Below, in pieces: positions 9,853 to 19,246 of a DNA stretch of 35,976 nucleotides. The position numbers and the translations under genes were made by a program. The first letter of the stretch is position 1. Each line of letters begins with the position of its first letter. Where the stretch lies: NCBI GenBank assembly GCA_028688375.1, contig JAQTYG010000009.1, forward strand, positions 1 to 35,976. The letters are read 5' to 3'. Under the pieces are notes generated by a model that searched no databases, was not told the origin of the DNA, and worked only from the letters and a program-made list of their open reading frames with translations. The DNA is from Patescibacteria group bacterium. GTDB lineage: Bacteria; Patescibacteriota; Patescibacteriia; Magasanikbacterales; GWA2-37-8.

Positions 9853-10482
9853 TTAGTTGCTTTTCAAATTTCTGATTTCGGCCTTAGCCTGAATGGTAAA
9901 CGGCACCGGCGAAAATCTCGGATCTTCTTCTAAAATCAACTGGACGCCAACCATGCGAATCAGCGTGGTGGTCACCGGCGAGGCCAACGGCGTGCCGGAG
10001 ACAGAACCGGTGTAGGTTTGGTCAAAATAAGTAAAAATCGGGGTGGATGAATTATTGGCCACATCATGGGCGATGGTGGTGATGGCTTCAGTGCTGGTGT
10101 TGTAAGTTAACGGATTCCCTGCCGGCTTGGTCACACCTTTTTTAAAATCGGTGGCGGATAAAAAATATCTGATTCTTTCCCGATATGAATCCGAATCAAT
10201 ATTAGAAAAGAAAATCAGTTGGTTGCTCTCGGCTTTTTCTATGGTATAGGCGCCGACCGATGATTGATTGGCGCTGCGCAATTCATTGACGAAAACCTGG
10301 ACCACTAACCGGCCCTCGTTTTGCGTCACCAGCTGTTCCCAGATAATATTCCGCGAAGAAAAACTAAATAACAAAATCGCGGTCAGACCGCCGACCACCA
10401 ATAAAAAAATGCTCATGGACACTATCATTTCCAACAAAGTAAAGCCCTTTCTGTCGGAAAAAATTTTAGGCAAGAAAAACAT
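9853..10482 (-). CDS. Type IV pilin-like protein (PilW/PulJ-like, prepilin N-terminal methylation motif)
   Basis: RKGFTLLEMIVSMSIFLLVVGGLTAILLF. Confidence 0.75.
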   Translation of the reverse strand: MFFLPKIFSDRKGFTLLEMIVSMSIFLLVVGGLTAILLFSFSSRNIIWEQLVTQNEGRLVVQVFVNELRSANQSSVGAYTIEKAESNQLIFFSNIDSDSYRERIRYFLSATDFKKGVTKPAGNPLTYNTSTEAITTIAHDVANNSSTPIFTYFDQTYTGSVSGTPLASPVTTTLIRMVGVQLILEEDPRFSPVPFTIQAKAEIRNLKSN

Positions 10483-10560
10483 ATGTACTTACATATAAGC
10501 TCCTCGACTCGGAAATGAAAACTTGCATTTTCATTTCGCTCGTCTGCGTTCGCTTATAAA

Positions 10561-12363
10561 TTACTCGGTGGCTAAATTAACCGTGTAAATCGTATTACCG
10601 GCCACATCCACGGTCCCACTGGCGCTGGTGTAACCGGCGCGCGAAATGGCATATTCAAAAGTGGAAGTAGACGAACCCAGATCACCAAAATAACTTTGGC
10701 CCGGCGGGACACAGGTGCTGGTAAACGTAAAGGCGATTTCGGATAAATGCGGGGTGAATTTATCATCGGCCGTGCTTAAAAATACCCGATAACGGAGATA
10801 GCGCTGATCATCGTGGTCGGCGTGAATCACTGTGCTGGTGGCCGTATAATAGCTGCTTCCCGTGCCGTCCGGACCTTTGAAATCCCAACTGGCCGGCGAA
10901 CTGCTATTGCTGGTGGCGATTTGAAAACGCAAGGAATTACCACCCGTTTCTTCGTCCTGGTCCAGCGGTTCAAAAATTATATTTTGAAAATTAACCGCGC
11001 TGCCGATATCAAACGTAGATGATTCCAGCCAGCCATCGGTCGCGTAATCCCCGCCGGTTCTTTTCAATTTAATGTCACCTTCCGGAGAATCAAGATCCAG
11101 ATTATCGCTGTCGGCAAAATATTTCGTTTCATCGTCGTAAGCAATTTGGCCATTACCGCCCGACCAGTCGGTTTGGCGCATATAACCGAGCCCGGTTAAA
11201 ATCGTTTGGTCGTAGCCGGTTTTAAACAAGCGCACGCTGGCGCCCGAAAGCGGTAAAAGCGTGCCGGAATCATTCACATTCAATAAAAGCGACTGCTCGG
11301 AATACGGTTTCACCACCAACGACACTGATTGGTCAGCGCCGGCGGTTAAATTCACCGGCAACATCGGGATCGTACCGCCGATGGTCCAGGCCGAACTCGG
11401 CACGCTAAACCAATACTTATCCCATTCCGCGTTGGGAATGGCGATAGCCCCGCCGTCGGTGGTAAATGTTTCGCTGTATTTCGGCGTGTCCGGCGTCACC
11501 TCCGGCTCACCGCGAGCGATTATTTTTTCGCCCCAAATATTAAACGACCGATTCTCGGCGAAACTGCAATTCGGATTGATAGTGCTAATATTAAGCGCGC
11601 CCACCCGATCAATGGAAAAATAAATTTCAGTCACATTTTGGCTGGTCACCGTGGACGGCGGTTTTACCGAGCCGGACATAGGAATGGTGTAATCGGTAGA
11701 ATAGCCGTCTTTAGTCACGGAAATATTATAACTGATGGTGGAGGTGGGCACGTCTACGATACGCAGCCAGCCATCATTGTCCGTAACATCGTTTAAAAAA
11801 ATATTGGGGAGAACGGCCGTATTGGAAACACTGACATTGGCGCCGGAGACAGGCGCGCCATTAGCATCAAACACATTAATAAATAAAGAACCGTTGTTGG
11901 TGGCAGTCTCTAAATTTTTTGGCGCGATAATTGTGCTTAAAATCACCGGCTGTTTTTGCAGACAAGCGTTACAAACAATAGACATCTCCACCAATTTGTA
12001 ATCGGCCGGCGCCGTATCAATCGGCACGGTGCCGGTCGCCAAGCCGTCAAAAGCATCGTCGATATTGCGCACGGTACTAATGATGGTAAAGGGCATGCCA
12101 TTGCGCATAACTGTTTTGGAGTAAGGCAACACGCCAGCTGGCACACCGCCGGAAATGCCGATGTCGCTATAGGCCAGGTTGCGGGCCACTTCCAGTTCTT
12201 CGCTCAAAACCGCGGTCTCCAAAATCCTGACGCGCGAAATATAGACCACTTTATAAATATAACGCACGCCCTCGTAAATCCCGAGCGCGAATAACGCAAA
12301 AATAGCCACTGCCACTATCACCTCAACCAAGGTGAAGGCCTTGCGGTTTAGAAATATTTTCAT
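10561..12363 (-). CDS. Large type IV pilin-like protein with carboxypeptidase-regulatory-like (Ig-type) domain
   Basis: RKAFTLVEVIVAVAIFALFALGIYEG; LFINVFDANGAPVSGANVSVSN. Confidence 0.75.
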   Translation of the reverse strand: MKIFLNRKAFTLVEVIVAVAIFALFALGIYEGVRYIYKVVYISRVRILETAVLSEELEVARNLAYSDIGISGGVPAGVLPYSKTVMRNGMPFTIISTVRNIDDAFDGLATGTVPIDTAPADYKLVEMSIVCNACLQKQPVILSTIIAPKNLETATNNGSLFINVFDANGAPVSGANVSVSNTAVLPNIFLNDVTDNDGWLRIVDVPTSTISYNISVTKDGYSTDYTIPMSGSVKPPSTVTSQNVTEIYFSIDRVGALNISTINPNCSFAENRSFNIWGEKIIARGEPEVTPDTPKYSETFTTDGGAIAIPNAEWDKYWFSVPSSAWTIGGTIPMLPVNLTAGADQSVSLVVKPYSEQSLLLNVNDSGTLLPLSGASVRLFKTGYDQTILTGLGYMRQTDWSGGNGQIAYDDETKYFADSDNLDLDSPEGDIKLKRTGGDYATDGWLESSTFDIGSAVNFQNIIFEPLDQDEETGGNSLRFQIATSNSSSPASWDFKGPDGTGSSYYTATSTVIHADHDDQRYLRYRVFLSTADDKFTPHLSEIAFTFTSTCVPPGQSYFGDLGSSTSTFEYAISRAGYTSASGTVDVAGNTIYTVNLATE

Positions 12364-12403
12364 GGGTATATTATATCACAAAAAACCGATTCCGGGTGAG
12401 GGG

Positions 12404-12432
12404 TTGAAAAAAACGCCCGGGCTTGATATGCT
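12404..12432 (+). promoter_or_regulatory. Sigma70-like promoter, TTGAAA-N17-TATGCT
   Basis: ttgaaa aaaacgcccgggcttga tatgct upstream of ORF 12470. Confidence 0.5.
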
Positions 12433-12469
12433 ATGAAACGTATAAGGCCTAAAAACCATACTTAATTAT

Positions 12470-12781
12470 ATGAATATCGACAGCGAAGAGCAAAAACTAA
12501 TAAAAATAAATCAGGAAATTGAGGAGTTAAATAGAATTATCGCGGAAAAATCCCGAACGCTGACCGAGATGGAGCATGAGCACAAAGCAAGCATCGGCCC
12601 CGATACCGGCGAAGAAAAAATAATACTGCAAATAATGACCGAGGACAGAATGAAAGAGCCGGTTTTTGAATTGCAAAAACGCGTCAAAGAGCTGGAAGAA
12701 GCAAAAAGCTTATCGGAAGATATGATAAGGGCGATGAAAGAAGCGAGAGATTCAAAAAGAGGGCCCCTCAGAATTGTTTAA
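12470..12781 (+). CDS. Small coiled-coil hypothetical protein
   Basis: 103-aa charged ORF with a promoter-like element upstream. Confidence 0.6.
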   Translation: MNIDSEEQKLIKINQEIEELNRIIAEKSRTLTEMEHEHKASIGPDTGEEKIILQIMTEDRMKEPVFELQKRVKELEEAKSLSEDMIRAMKEARDSKRGPLRIV

Positions 12782-12797
12782 TTGACAAAACAACAAC

Positions 12798-12879
12798 GGT
12801 CCGGTGGTGAAACTGGTATACACGAGGGACTTAAAATCCCTTGCCGCAAGGCGTGTGGGTTCGATTCCCACCCGGACCA
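12798..12879 (+). tRNA. tRNA-Leu (anticodon TAA)
   Basis: ggtccgg...ccggacc acceptor; anticodon loop cttaaaa; T-arm gtgggttcgattcccac. Confidence 0.9.
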
Positions 12880-13014
12880 CAAGAGCAACGCAATAATTTG
12901 CATTGCGAGTGGGGATCGAACGGCGGACCCCGCACGTTGCGGGGGAGCCGGTGGCCAGACCGCCGAGTCGGAAGACGAGGCGAGTCGAGGCCGACTCCCA
13001 CCTGGACCACAATC

Positions 13015-13092
13015 CCCCACCACTTTTTTATAAAAATAACGCCTGCGAAAACAGTCGTTATTTTTATTGATAATTATAAAAAAGTGGTGGGA
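13015..13092. terminator. Large dyad (about 18-bp outer arm cccaccacttttttataa/ttataaaaaagtggtggg plus inner aaaaataacg/cgttattttt)
   Basis: Inverted repeat read directly between tRNA-Leu (+) and nrdG (-). Confidence 0.55.
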
Positions 13093-13094
13093 GA

Positions 13095-13787
13095 TCACCG
13101 CCACGAACATTCCGCCACCAGCGGACGAATCTGTTCGCAAATTTTTTCAAACTCCTCGTCGCTATAAGTAGTCATCTCCATAAAAGCCGGGTCCAGCGTT
13201 TTGGTCGGCAAAAATCTTTGCAAAATATATTTCTTCGCGCCGGCGATATGCCTGACGATTTCCATGATATCTTCCGGCGTCAGTTGTTCCTTCACCACCG
13301 TGGTGCGAAATTCATAATCCAGCCCGGAATTCATCGCCAAAGCCGCGCTCAAACGCACATCGGCCGCGTCCACCGTGGAATTAATATGCGTCTGGTACTT
13401 CCGCCACGGCGCTTTAATATCCATGGCTAAATAATCAACCAGGTTTTGTCTCAGGGCCTCGGCCAGCACTCCCGGCCGACTGCCGTTGGTGTCCAATTTT
13501 ATCGCGAAACCCATGGTTTTCAACCGCGCCATAAAATCTAACAAGTCCGGTTGCAAAGTTGGCTCACCGCCGGTAATCACCACCCCGTCCAATTTCCCCC
13601 GGCGCGTTTCCAAAAACTCAATCACCTCGTGTTCGGTGACTGGCGCGAACATGCCCTGCGACAAGTTAATCAATTCCGGATTGTGACAAAAAGGGCAACG
13701 AAAAGGACAGCCCTGCGTGAACAAAATCGCGCTGGTCCGTCCGGGAAAATCTATGAGAGAAAATTTTTGCCAACCGCCGAAAATCAT
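13095..13787 (-). CDS. nrdG: Anaerobic ribonucleoside-triphosphate reductase activating protein (radical SAM)
   Basis: CPFRCPFCHNPEL (CxxxCxxC); VVITGGEPTLQPDL; adjacent to nrdD. Confidence 0.9.
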   Translation of the reverse strand: MIFGGWQKFSLIDFPGRTSAILFTQGCPFRCPFCHNPELINLSQGMFAPVTEHEVIEFLETRRGKLDGVVITGGEPTLQPDLLDFMARLKTMGFAIKLDTNGSRPGVLAEALRQNLVDYLAMDIKAPWRKYQTHINSTVDAADVRLSAALAMNSGLDYEFRTTVVKEQLTPEDIMEIVRHIAGAKKYILQRFLPTKTLDPAFMEMTTYSDEEFEKICEQIRPLVAECSWR

Positions 13788-16700
13788 ACATCAAGAGGTA
13801 GGATCGTTTTAAACGTCCTCCTCATGGTAAACTCGGCGCGCTTGCCTTTATTCCATTGGTCCACCGGGCGCAAATAGCCGACGACGCGAGAATACACCTC
13901 GCACTTGGCTTGGCACTCCGGACATTTGAAATGTTCGCCGGCGATATAACCGTGGGTCGGACAGACGCTGAAAGTCGGCGAGAAAGTGAAGTAGGGCAAT
14001 TTGTAATTGGTACAGATTTTCTTAACCATGTTCTTGACCGCGTTCGGATCGGAAATTTTTTCACCGACAAACAAGTGTAACACCGTGCCCCCGGTATATT
14101 TGGTTTGCAAATTATCCTGCAAATCAAGCGCTTCAAAAATATCATCCGTGTAATTGACCGGCAATTGCGTGGAATTGGTATAGAACGGATCCACGTGAGT
14201 TTTTTTGTAAATTTCTTCATTGGCCACGATAATATCCGGATATTTTTCTTTATCTTTTTGCGCCAGACGGAAAGAGGTGCCTTCGGCCGGAGTCGCTTCC
14301 AAATTGTAATTGTTGCCGGTCTCCTTTTGGAAATCAATCATTTTATCACGCATGAAATCCATCACTTTTTCGGCAAAAGCGCGCCCCTTGGTCGTGGTGA
14401 TAGTCTCCCCCGGCATCAAATTAACAATCGCCTCGTTCATGCCGAGAATGCCGATGGTATTAAAATGATTCTTCCAATAACAGCCGTGGCGCTCTTTCAT
14501 GTTGCGCAAATAATATTTGGAATAGGGATAAAGATTTTTGTCGGTAAAATTTTCCAGCACCTTGCGTTTTAACTCCAAACTTTCCTTGGCCAGTGTCATT
14601 AAATCACCCAGCTTCTTCAAAAAGGTCTTTTCGTTTTTAGCCGTATAGCCCAAGCGCGGCAAATTCAGGGTCACCACGCCGATGGAGCCGGTCAACGGAT
14701 TGGCGCCAAACAAACCGCCCCCGCGCCGTTCCAACTGGCGATTATCAATGCGCAGACGACAGCACATGGAGCGGGCGTCTTCCGGACTCATATCCGAATT
14801 GATAAAATTGGAAAAATAGGGCACGCCGTATTTGCCCGTGATTTCCCAAAGCGCTTTCAGTTTCGGGTTATCCCAATCAAAATCTTTGGTAATGTTGTAG
14901 GTCGGAATGGGAAAAGTAAAAACCCGCCCTTTGGCATCGCCGGCCATCATCACTTCGAAAAATGCCTTGTTCAATAAATCCATTTCTTTTTGGAAATCGC
15001 CGTAACATTCTTTCTGCGGTTTGCCCCCAATCAGCACCGGCTGGTCTTTGTAATAGCTCGGCACGTTCAAGTCCATGGTGATGTTGGTGAACGGAGTATT
15101 GCCGGTAATAAAAATTTTGCCATTGCGCCGGGCGATTACGGTTTCATTGTCAGTATTGGGACACCAAATCACGCCCTGATAATCAATTTGCTTAACCTCA
15201 TTGATGTAGGTATCTGTGTGTTTGATCAAGCGAATGATATAACGATCTTTTTTTGACAATTCATTATCCGGCTTTCTGACCAAAACTGTCGCGCCATAAC
15301 CGGCATTAGCCGCCGTCATCATCAAACCGTCTTTGATGGCCGCCGAAGCGGTGGTTATTTTGCATTCGTCGTGGCCGTCGCCCCTAATATATGTTTCCAA
15401 AAATAATCTGGCGGTCTCAGTGTCGGCCGATAAAATTTCCCGCGGCACAAACTTGATACCGGCCGATTTATCGCCGCCGAAAAATGCCAAAATCTTTTTG
15501 GTAGAAGTGGCATCAAAACGCAAAACTTGACAATCAGCGCCCAAACCGGACTGCGTTCTTTCGGTATAAGACAAGCTCAACTCTTCGCTTAAGGCCTTAA
15601 TTTCTTCATATTCGCTCGGTTTAATTTCGCGAGATTGATAAATACTGACGCGGCCGGCGCCCTTCTCGCCTTTATCCAATGTGCCCTCGGCTATCACCCA
15701 AGCTAAAAATTTAACCCAAGCGTCGCTTAGGGCGCTTTGCCCTTTAACATTGCCGAGCGAACCGACCGGTACGATAAACGGGGATTTTAATTTCAAAACT
15801 TTTTCAATCGGCTCCAAAACATAACTACCGCCGTTAAATTGTTTTCTGACGACTCTGTGTTCCGGAGAGATCAACTGGTCGGTGATGCGGTTTTTTAAAT
15901 TATACATTTTGCCTTTATACTCGCGGGCAAAAATCCGCTTGACCGGCAGATATTCGATAACGCCGGACTCAACGTTAAAAGTGGCGATAACATCTTTTTC
16001 CTTAACACCTTTATAACCTTTCCAACCTTCGGCCGTTAAAATTTCCGTGTCTTCCGACATACATTGAAAGCCCACCCGGGTCGGTACATTCATGTTAAAC
16101 AAAAATTCCTGCAGGGCCTGTTTGGTTTCTTCGTAAGTTAGATTGTCGTAACGAATAAACGGCGCGAGCAAAGTATCGAAATTGGAGAAGGCTTGCGCGC
16201 CGGCCGCTTCGCCCTGCAAAGTATAGAAAAAATTCACCACCTGGCCGAGAGCGCTGCGCAAATGTTTCGGCGGTTTTGATTCGATTTTCCCGGGCACGCC
16301 TTTGAAACCTTCCAACAACAAATCGTGCAAGTCCCAACCAACGCAATAAACCGACAAAATATTCAAATCATGAATATGCATGTCACCGGTCAGGTAAGCT
16401 TCTTTAATTTCTTTGGGATAAATTTTATTCAGCCAGTAGGCCTTGCTGATTTCGGATGAAATATAGTTGTTCAAGCCCTGCAGAGAAAAAGTCATGTTGC
16501 TATTTTCGTTCACCTGCCAGTCCAGCTGGTCCAAATACTGATCCACCAGATTAACATTCGCCCGATTATTCAGCTCGCGCAGTTGAGCGTGCTGGTCGCG
16601 GTAAATAATAAAGGCCTTGGCGGTTTTTTTGTACGGCGAGCTAAGCAAAACCTCTTCCACCAAGTCCTGAATGTCTTCCACGTTGGGAATTTTGGCCTTA

Positions 16701-16861
16701 ATCAAATCGCCGGCCATGGCCAACGCTTTGGCGGTAAGTTTTTGGGCGATTTTTTCGTCAAATTCACCGGTGGCCACGCCGGCTTTGGCGATCACCCGGG
16801 TAATTTTGGCAGCGTCAAACTTTACCACCCGGCCGTCTCTCTTTTTTATTTGCTTGAACAT
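13784..16861 (-). CDS. nrdD: Anaerobic ribonucleoside-triphosphate reductase, interrupted by an intein
   Basis: ATP-cone N-terminus; GDMHIHDLNILSVYCVGWDL; CPTHGYIAGEHFKCPECQAKCEVYSRVVGYLRPVDQWNKGK (Zn site and Gly-radical loop). Confidence 0.95.
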   Translation of the reverse strand: MFKQIKKRDGRVVKFDAAKITRVIAKAGVATGEFDEKIAQKLTAKALAMAGDLIKAKIPNVEDIQDLVEEVLLSSPYKKTAKAFIIYRDQHAQLRELNNRANVNLVDQYLDQLDWQVNENSNMTFSLQGLNNYISSEISKAYWLNKIYPKEIKEAYLTGDMHIHDLNILSVYCVGWDLHDLLLEGFKGVPGKIESKPPKHLRSALGQVVNFFYTLQGEAAGAQAFSNFDTLLAPFIRYDNLTYEETKQALQEFLFNMNVPTRVGFQCMSEDTEILTAEGWKGYKGVKEKDVIATFNVESGVIEYLPVKRIFAREYKGKMYNLKNRITDQLISPEHRVVRKQFNGGSYVLEPIEKVLKLKSPFIVPVGSLGNVKGQSALSDAWVKFLAWVIAEGTLDKGEKGAGRVSIYQSREIKPSEYEEIKALSEELSLSYTERTQSGLGADCQVLRFDATSTKKILAFFGGDKSAGIKFVPREILSADTETARLFLETYIRGDGHDECKITTASAAIKDGLMMTAANAGYGATVLVRKPDNELSKKDRYIIRLIKHTDTYINEVKQIDYQGVIWCPNTDNETVIARRNGKIFITGNTPFTNITMDLNVPSYYKDQPVLIGGKPQKECYGDFQKEMDLLNKAFFEVMMAGDAKGRVFTFPIPTYNITKDFDWDNPKLKALWEITGKYGVPYFSNFINSDMSPEDARSMCCRLRIDNRQLERRGGGLFGANPLTGSIGVVTLNLPRLGYTAKNEKTFLKKLGDLMTLAKESLELKRKVLENFTDKNLYPYSKYYLRNMKERHGCYWKNHFNTIGILGMNEAIVNLMPGETITTTKGRAFAEKVMDFMRDKMIDFQKETGNNYNLEATPAEGTSFRLAQKDKEKYPDIIVANEEIYKKTHVDPFYTNSTQLPVNYTDDIFEALDLQDNLQTKYTGGTVLHLFVGEKISDPNAVKNMVKKICTNYKLPYFTFSPTFSVCPTHGYIAGEHFKCPECQAKCEVYSRVVGYLRPVDQWNKGKRAEFTMRRTFKTILPLDV
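15098..16063 (-). mobile_element. Intein (322 aa) with LAGLIDADG-type endonuclease motifs inside NrdD
   Basis: Junctions GFQ|CMSEDTEILTAEGW ... NGKIFITGN|TPFTN; motifs FLAWVIAEGTL and FLETYIRGDGH; 966 nt in frame. Confidence 0.92.
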
Positions 16862-16918
16862 ATGGGGAAAATATAAGGTTTTTTTAAAAAAATTTGTATT
16901 TTTACGATTTTTTGGCTA

Positions 16919-16966
16919 CCACTACATCTAGTGATACAACCTTATTCCGAACACAAGATGTTGTAT
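16919..16966. promoter_or_regulatory. Candidate tandem NrdR boxes upstream of nrdD
   Basis: CACTACATCTAGTG and ACACAAGATGTTGTAT resemble acaCwAtATaTwGtgt; centres about 32 bp apart. Confidence 0.55.
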
Positions 16967-17165
16967 TTTTGCGAGCCGTTTAATTATAGCACTTTTTGTC
17001 AAACGGCGCCAAATGGCTTTTTTTTCTCTCAACCCAGCCAAGTCTTTGGCCGGCCAAAAAAGTTATCCACAGAAAAAAATTTTGCAAACAAGATATTTTT
17101 TTATCCGGGTGACTCTCGGACAATTTATGGACTTTTCCGGCGCCATATACTACAATACCGACACT

Positions 17166-18194
17166 ATGCATGAAGAATTTGACAGCGAAAACTTAACCGC
17201 GCCCTCGGCCCAAGCCGAAGAGGTAGTGTTTGAGAACACTCTCCGCCCGGCCGAGCTCAAGGATTTTGTCGGCCAGGAACAAATCAAACAAAACCTAAAT
17301 ATTTCCATCCAGGCGGCCAAAAAACGGGCCGAACCGCTGGAGCATATTTTACTTTACGGCAATCCCGGCCTGGGCAAAACCACTCTCGCCCACATTATCG
17401 CCAAAGAAATGAACGCGGGCGTCAAAGTTACCTCCGGCCCGGCCCTGGAAAAGGTCGGGGACCTGGCGGCCATCCTCTCCAACCTGGAAGCGGGCGAAGT
17501 TTTGTTCATTGACGAAATTCATCGGTTGAATAAAACCATCGAAGAGGTGCTTTACCCGGCCATGGAAGATTATTCCCTGGATATTATCATCGGTTCCGGT
17601 CCGGCCGCCCGCACCATTCGCATGCCTTTGAACCGTTTTACCCTGATTGGCGCCACCACCAAGATGAGCATGTTGTCCGGGCCCCTGCGCGACCGCTTTG
17701 GCCACAGTTTCCATCTGAATTTTTACGAGCAAGGCGATATTGAAAAAATCTTGGCGCGCAACGCGCAAATTTTGAATGTGTCCATCGACCCGGAATCCAC
17801 GGCGCTCATTTCCAGCCGAGCGCGCCGAACGCCTCGCGTGGCCAATCGTCTGCTCAAGCGCGTCCGCGACTTCGCCGAAGTCCACAACAACGGCGCGATT
17901 GACCCGACCGCCGCCAAAAGCGCCTTAGCGCTTCTGTCCATTGACGAATACGGCCTGGATGACATTGACCGCCGATTGCTGGCGACCATGATAGAAAAAT
18001 TTGCCGGCGGGCCGGTCGGACTAAACACTCTGGCCGCGGCCGCGGCCGAGGAAATGGATACGATTGAAGATGTCTATGAACCGTACCTGTTGCAAACCGG
18101 ATTTTTGGAGCGCACTTCGCGCGGACGCAAGGCCACGCCGCTCGCCTACAAACACTTAGGTTTTGAGGAACCAAAAAATAATACGCTGTTTTAA
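17166..18194 (+). CDS. ruvB: Holliday junction branch migration helicase RuvB
   Basis: RPAELKDFVGQEQIKQNL; LLYGNPGLGKTTLAHIIAKEM; GATTKMSMLSGPLRDRFG; start refined to MHEEFDS. Confidence 0.97.
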   Translation: MHEEFDSENLTAPSAQAEEVVFENTLRPAELKDFVGQEQIKQNLNISIQAAKKRAEPLEHILLYGNPGLGKTTLAHIIAKEMNAGVKVTSGPALEKVGDLAAILSNLEAGEVLFIDEIHRLNKTIEEVLYPAMEDYSLDIIIGSGPAARTIRMPLNRFTLIGATTKMSMLSGPLRDRFGHSFHLNFYEQGDIEKILARNAQILNVSIDPESTALISSRARRTPRVANRLLKRVRDFAEVHNNGAIDPTAAKSALALLSIDEYGLDDIDRRLLATMIEKFAGGPVGLNTLAAAAAEEMDTIEDVYEPYLLQTGFLERTSRGRKATPLAYKHLGFEEPKNNTLF

Positions 18195-18312
18195 CAATCC
18201 GAAATTTTTAATTTTTGAATTTTTAAATAATTTTTAATGTCTTAATTTTTAAACATTAAAAATTAGAGATTATTTATAAAATTAAAAATTATAAAATTAA
18301 AAAATTTTCGTT

Positions 18313-18585
18313 ATGCTCACCCTTCCTCTTTACGTTTTTCTCATCATCTATTTTGTTTTCCTATTTTTCTTCGGCCTGTTTTTCTTAATTAATATCGCCC
18401 ATCTTTATCAAACCGCCGCGCTTACTGTCGCCAGTTTTATCGTTACTTTAATTATGCTGGCGGCCATCGCCATTATTATTTGGGCCACCTGGTATTTATT
18501 GCAAAACACCGATTGGACGCAAACCGTCACTCTTTTTGATTCTTCTTGGTTTAGCGGCCTTTTGTCTTTTAATCAAACAATCTAA
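18313..18585 (+). CDS. Small hypothetical membrane protein
   Basis: Hydrophobic 90-aa ORF in tandem with the downstream membrane gene. Confidence 0.6.
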   Translation: MLTLPLYVFLIIYFVFLFFFGLFFLINIAHLYQTAALTVASFIVTLIMLAAIAIIIWATWYLLQNTDWTQTVTLFDSSWFSGLLSFNQTI

Positions 18586-18596
18586 ATTTTCACACT

Positions 18597-19151
18597 ATGG
18601 GCATTGATTCTTTCATCCACACAAAAGATTACGAAAAAATTTTATATCGCCTGCGCCGGCATCCTTTTACTTTTATCCCGGCCATATTGCTGTTATTAGT
18701 TTTGCTGGCTCTACCCCTCGGTCTCTACTGGATGCTAACAGTCAATTTTACCGCCTGGCTGGCCAGCCCGATCGGTCTGACGATTTTAATACTATTCGCC
18801 AGTATTTATTATCTTTCGGTTATTCTTTATTTCTTCACTTATTTTATTACTTTTTATCTGGACGTGCTGATTGTCACCAATGACCGCCTGGTGGATGTTG
18901 ACCAAAACAGTTTGTTCTCCCGCGTCGTGGCCGAAGTGGATTTATTTCAAATTCAAGACGCCACTTCGGAAATAAAAGGAATTTTTCCCACCATGTTTAA
19001 TTACGGCAACGTACTGATCCAAACCGCCGGCACCGTGCCGAAATTTTCTTTGCATAACATCCCCCGCCCGCATGATATCCGACAAATGTTGCTGGATTTA
19101 TCCGCCGAAGATAAAAAATACCATAGTGAGTTGGTGAATAAAAAGGAGTAA
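18597..19151 (+). CDS. Membrane protein with PH-like (DUF304/YdbT-type) domain
   Basis: TM pair followed by VLIVTNDRLVDVDQNSLFSRVVAEVDLFQIQDATSEIKG. Confidence 0.65.
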   Translation: MGIDSFIHTKDYEKILYRLRRHPFTFIPAILLLLVLLALPLGLYWMLTVNFTAWLASPIGLTILILFASIYYLSVILYFFTYFITFYLDVLIVTNDRLVDVDQNSLFSRVVAEVDLFQIQDATSEIKGIFPTMFNYGNVLIQTAGTVPKFSLHNIPRPHDIRQMLLDLSAEDKKYHSELVNKKE

Positions 19152-19206
19152 GCCCCGACGCAAGGTCGGGGTCCCGACTCCGCCGGCTGGCGGACGTCGG
19201 GAGAAT

Positions 19207-19243
19207 AAAAAAACCGCTCTGACGTAGCATCGGGGCGGTTTTT
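19207..19243. terminator. Bidirectional terminator between the PH-like gene (+) and RT (-)
   Basis: aaaaaaccgctc...ggggcggtttttt. Confidence 0.65.
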
Positions 19244-19246
19244 TAA

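Noticed and set aside
12752-13167. ORFs over the tRNA-Leu region (SGWESNPHALRQGILSPSCIPVSPP)
   Set aside because: Typical spurious translation of an antisense tRNA gene.
14105-14572. 155-aa plus-strand ORF inside nrdD
   Set aside because: Antisense to well-supported NrdD.
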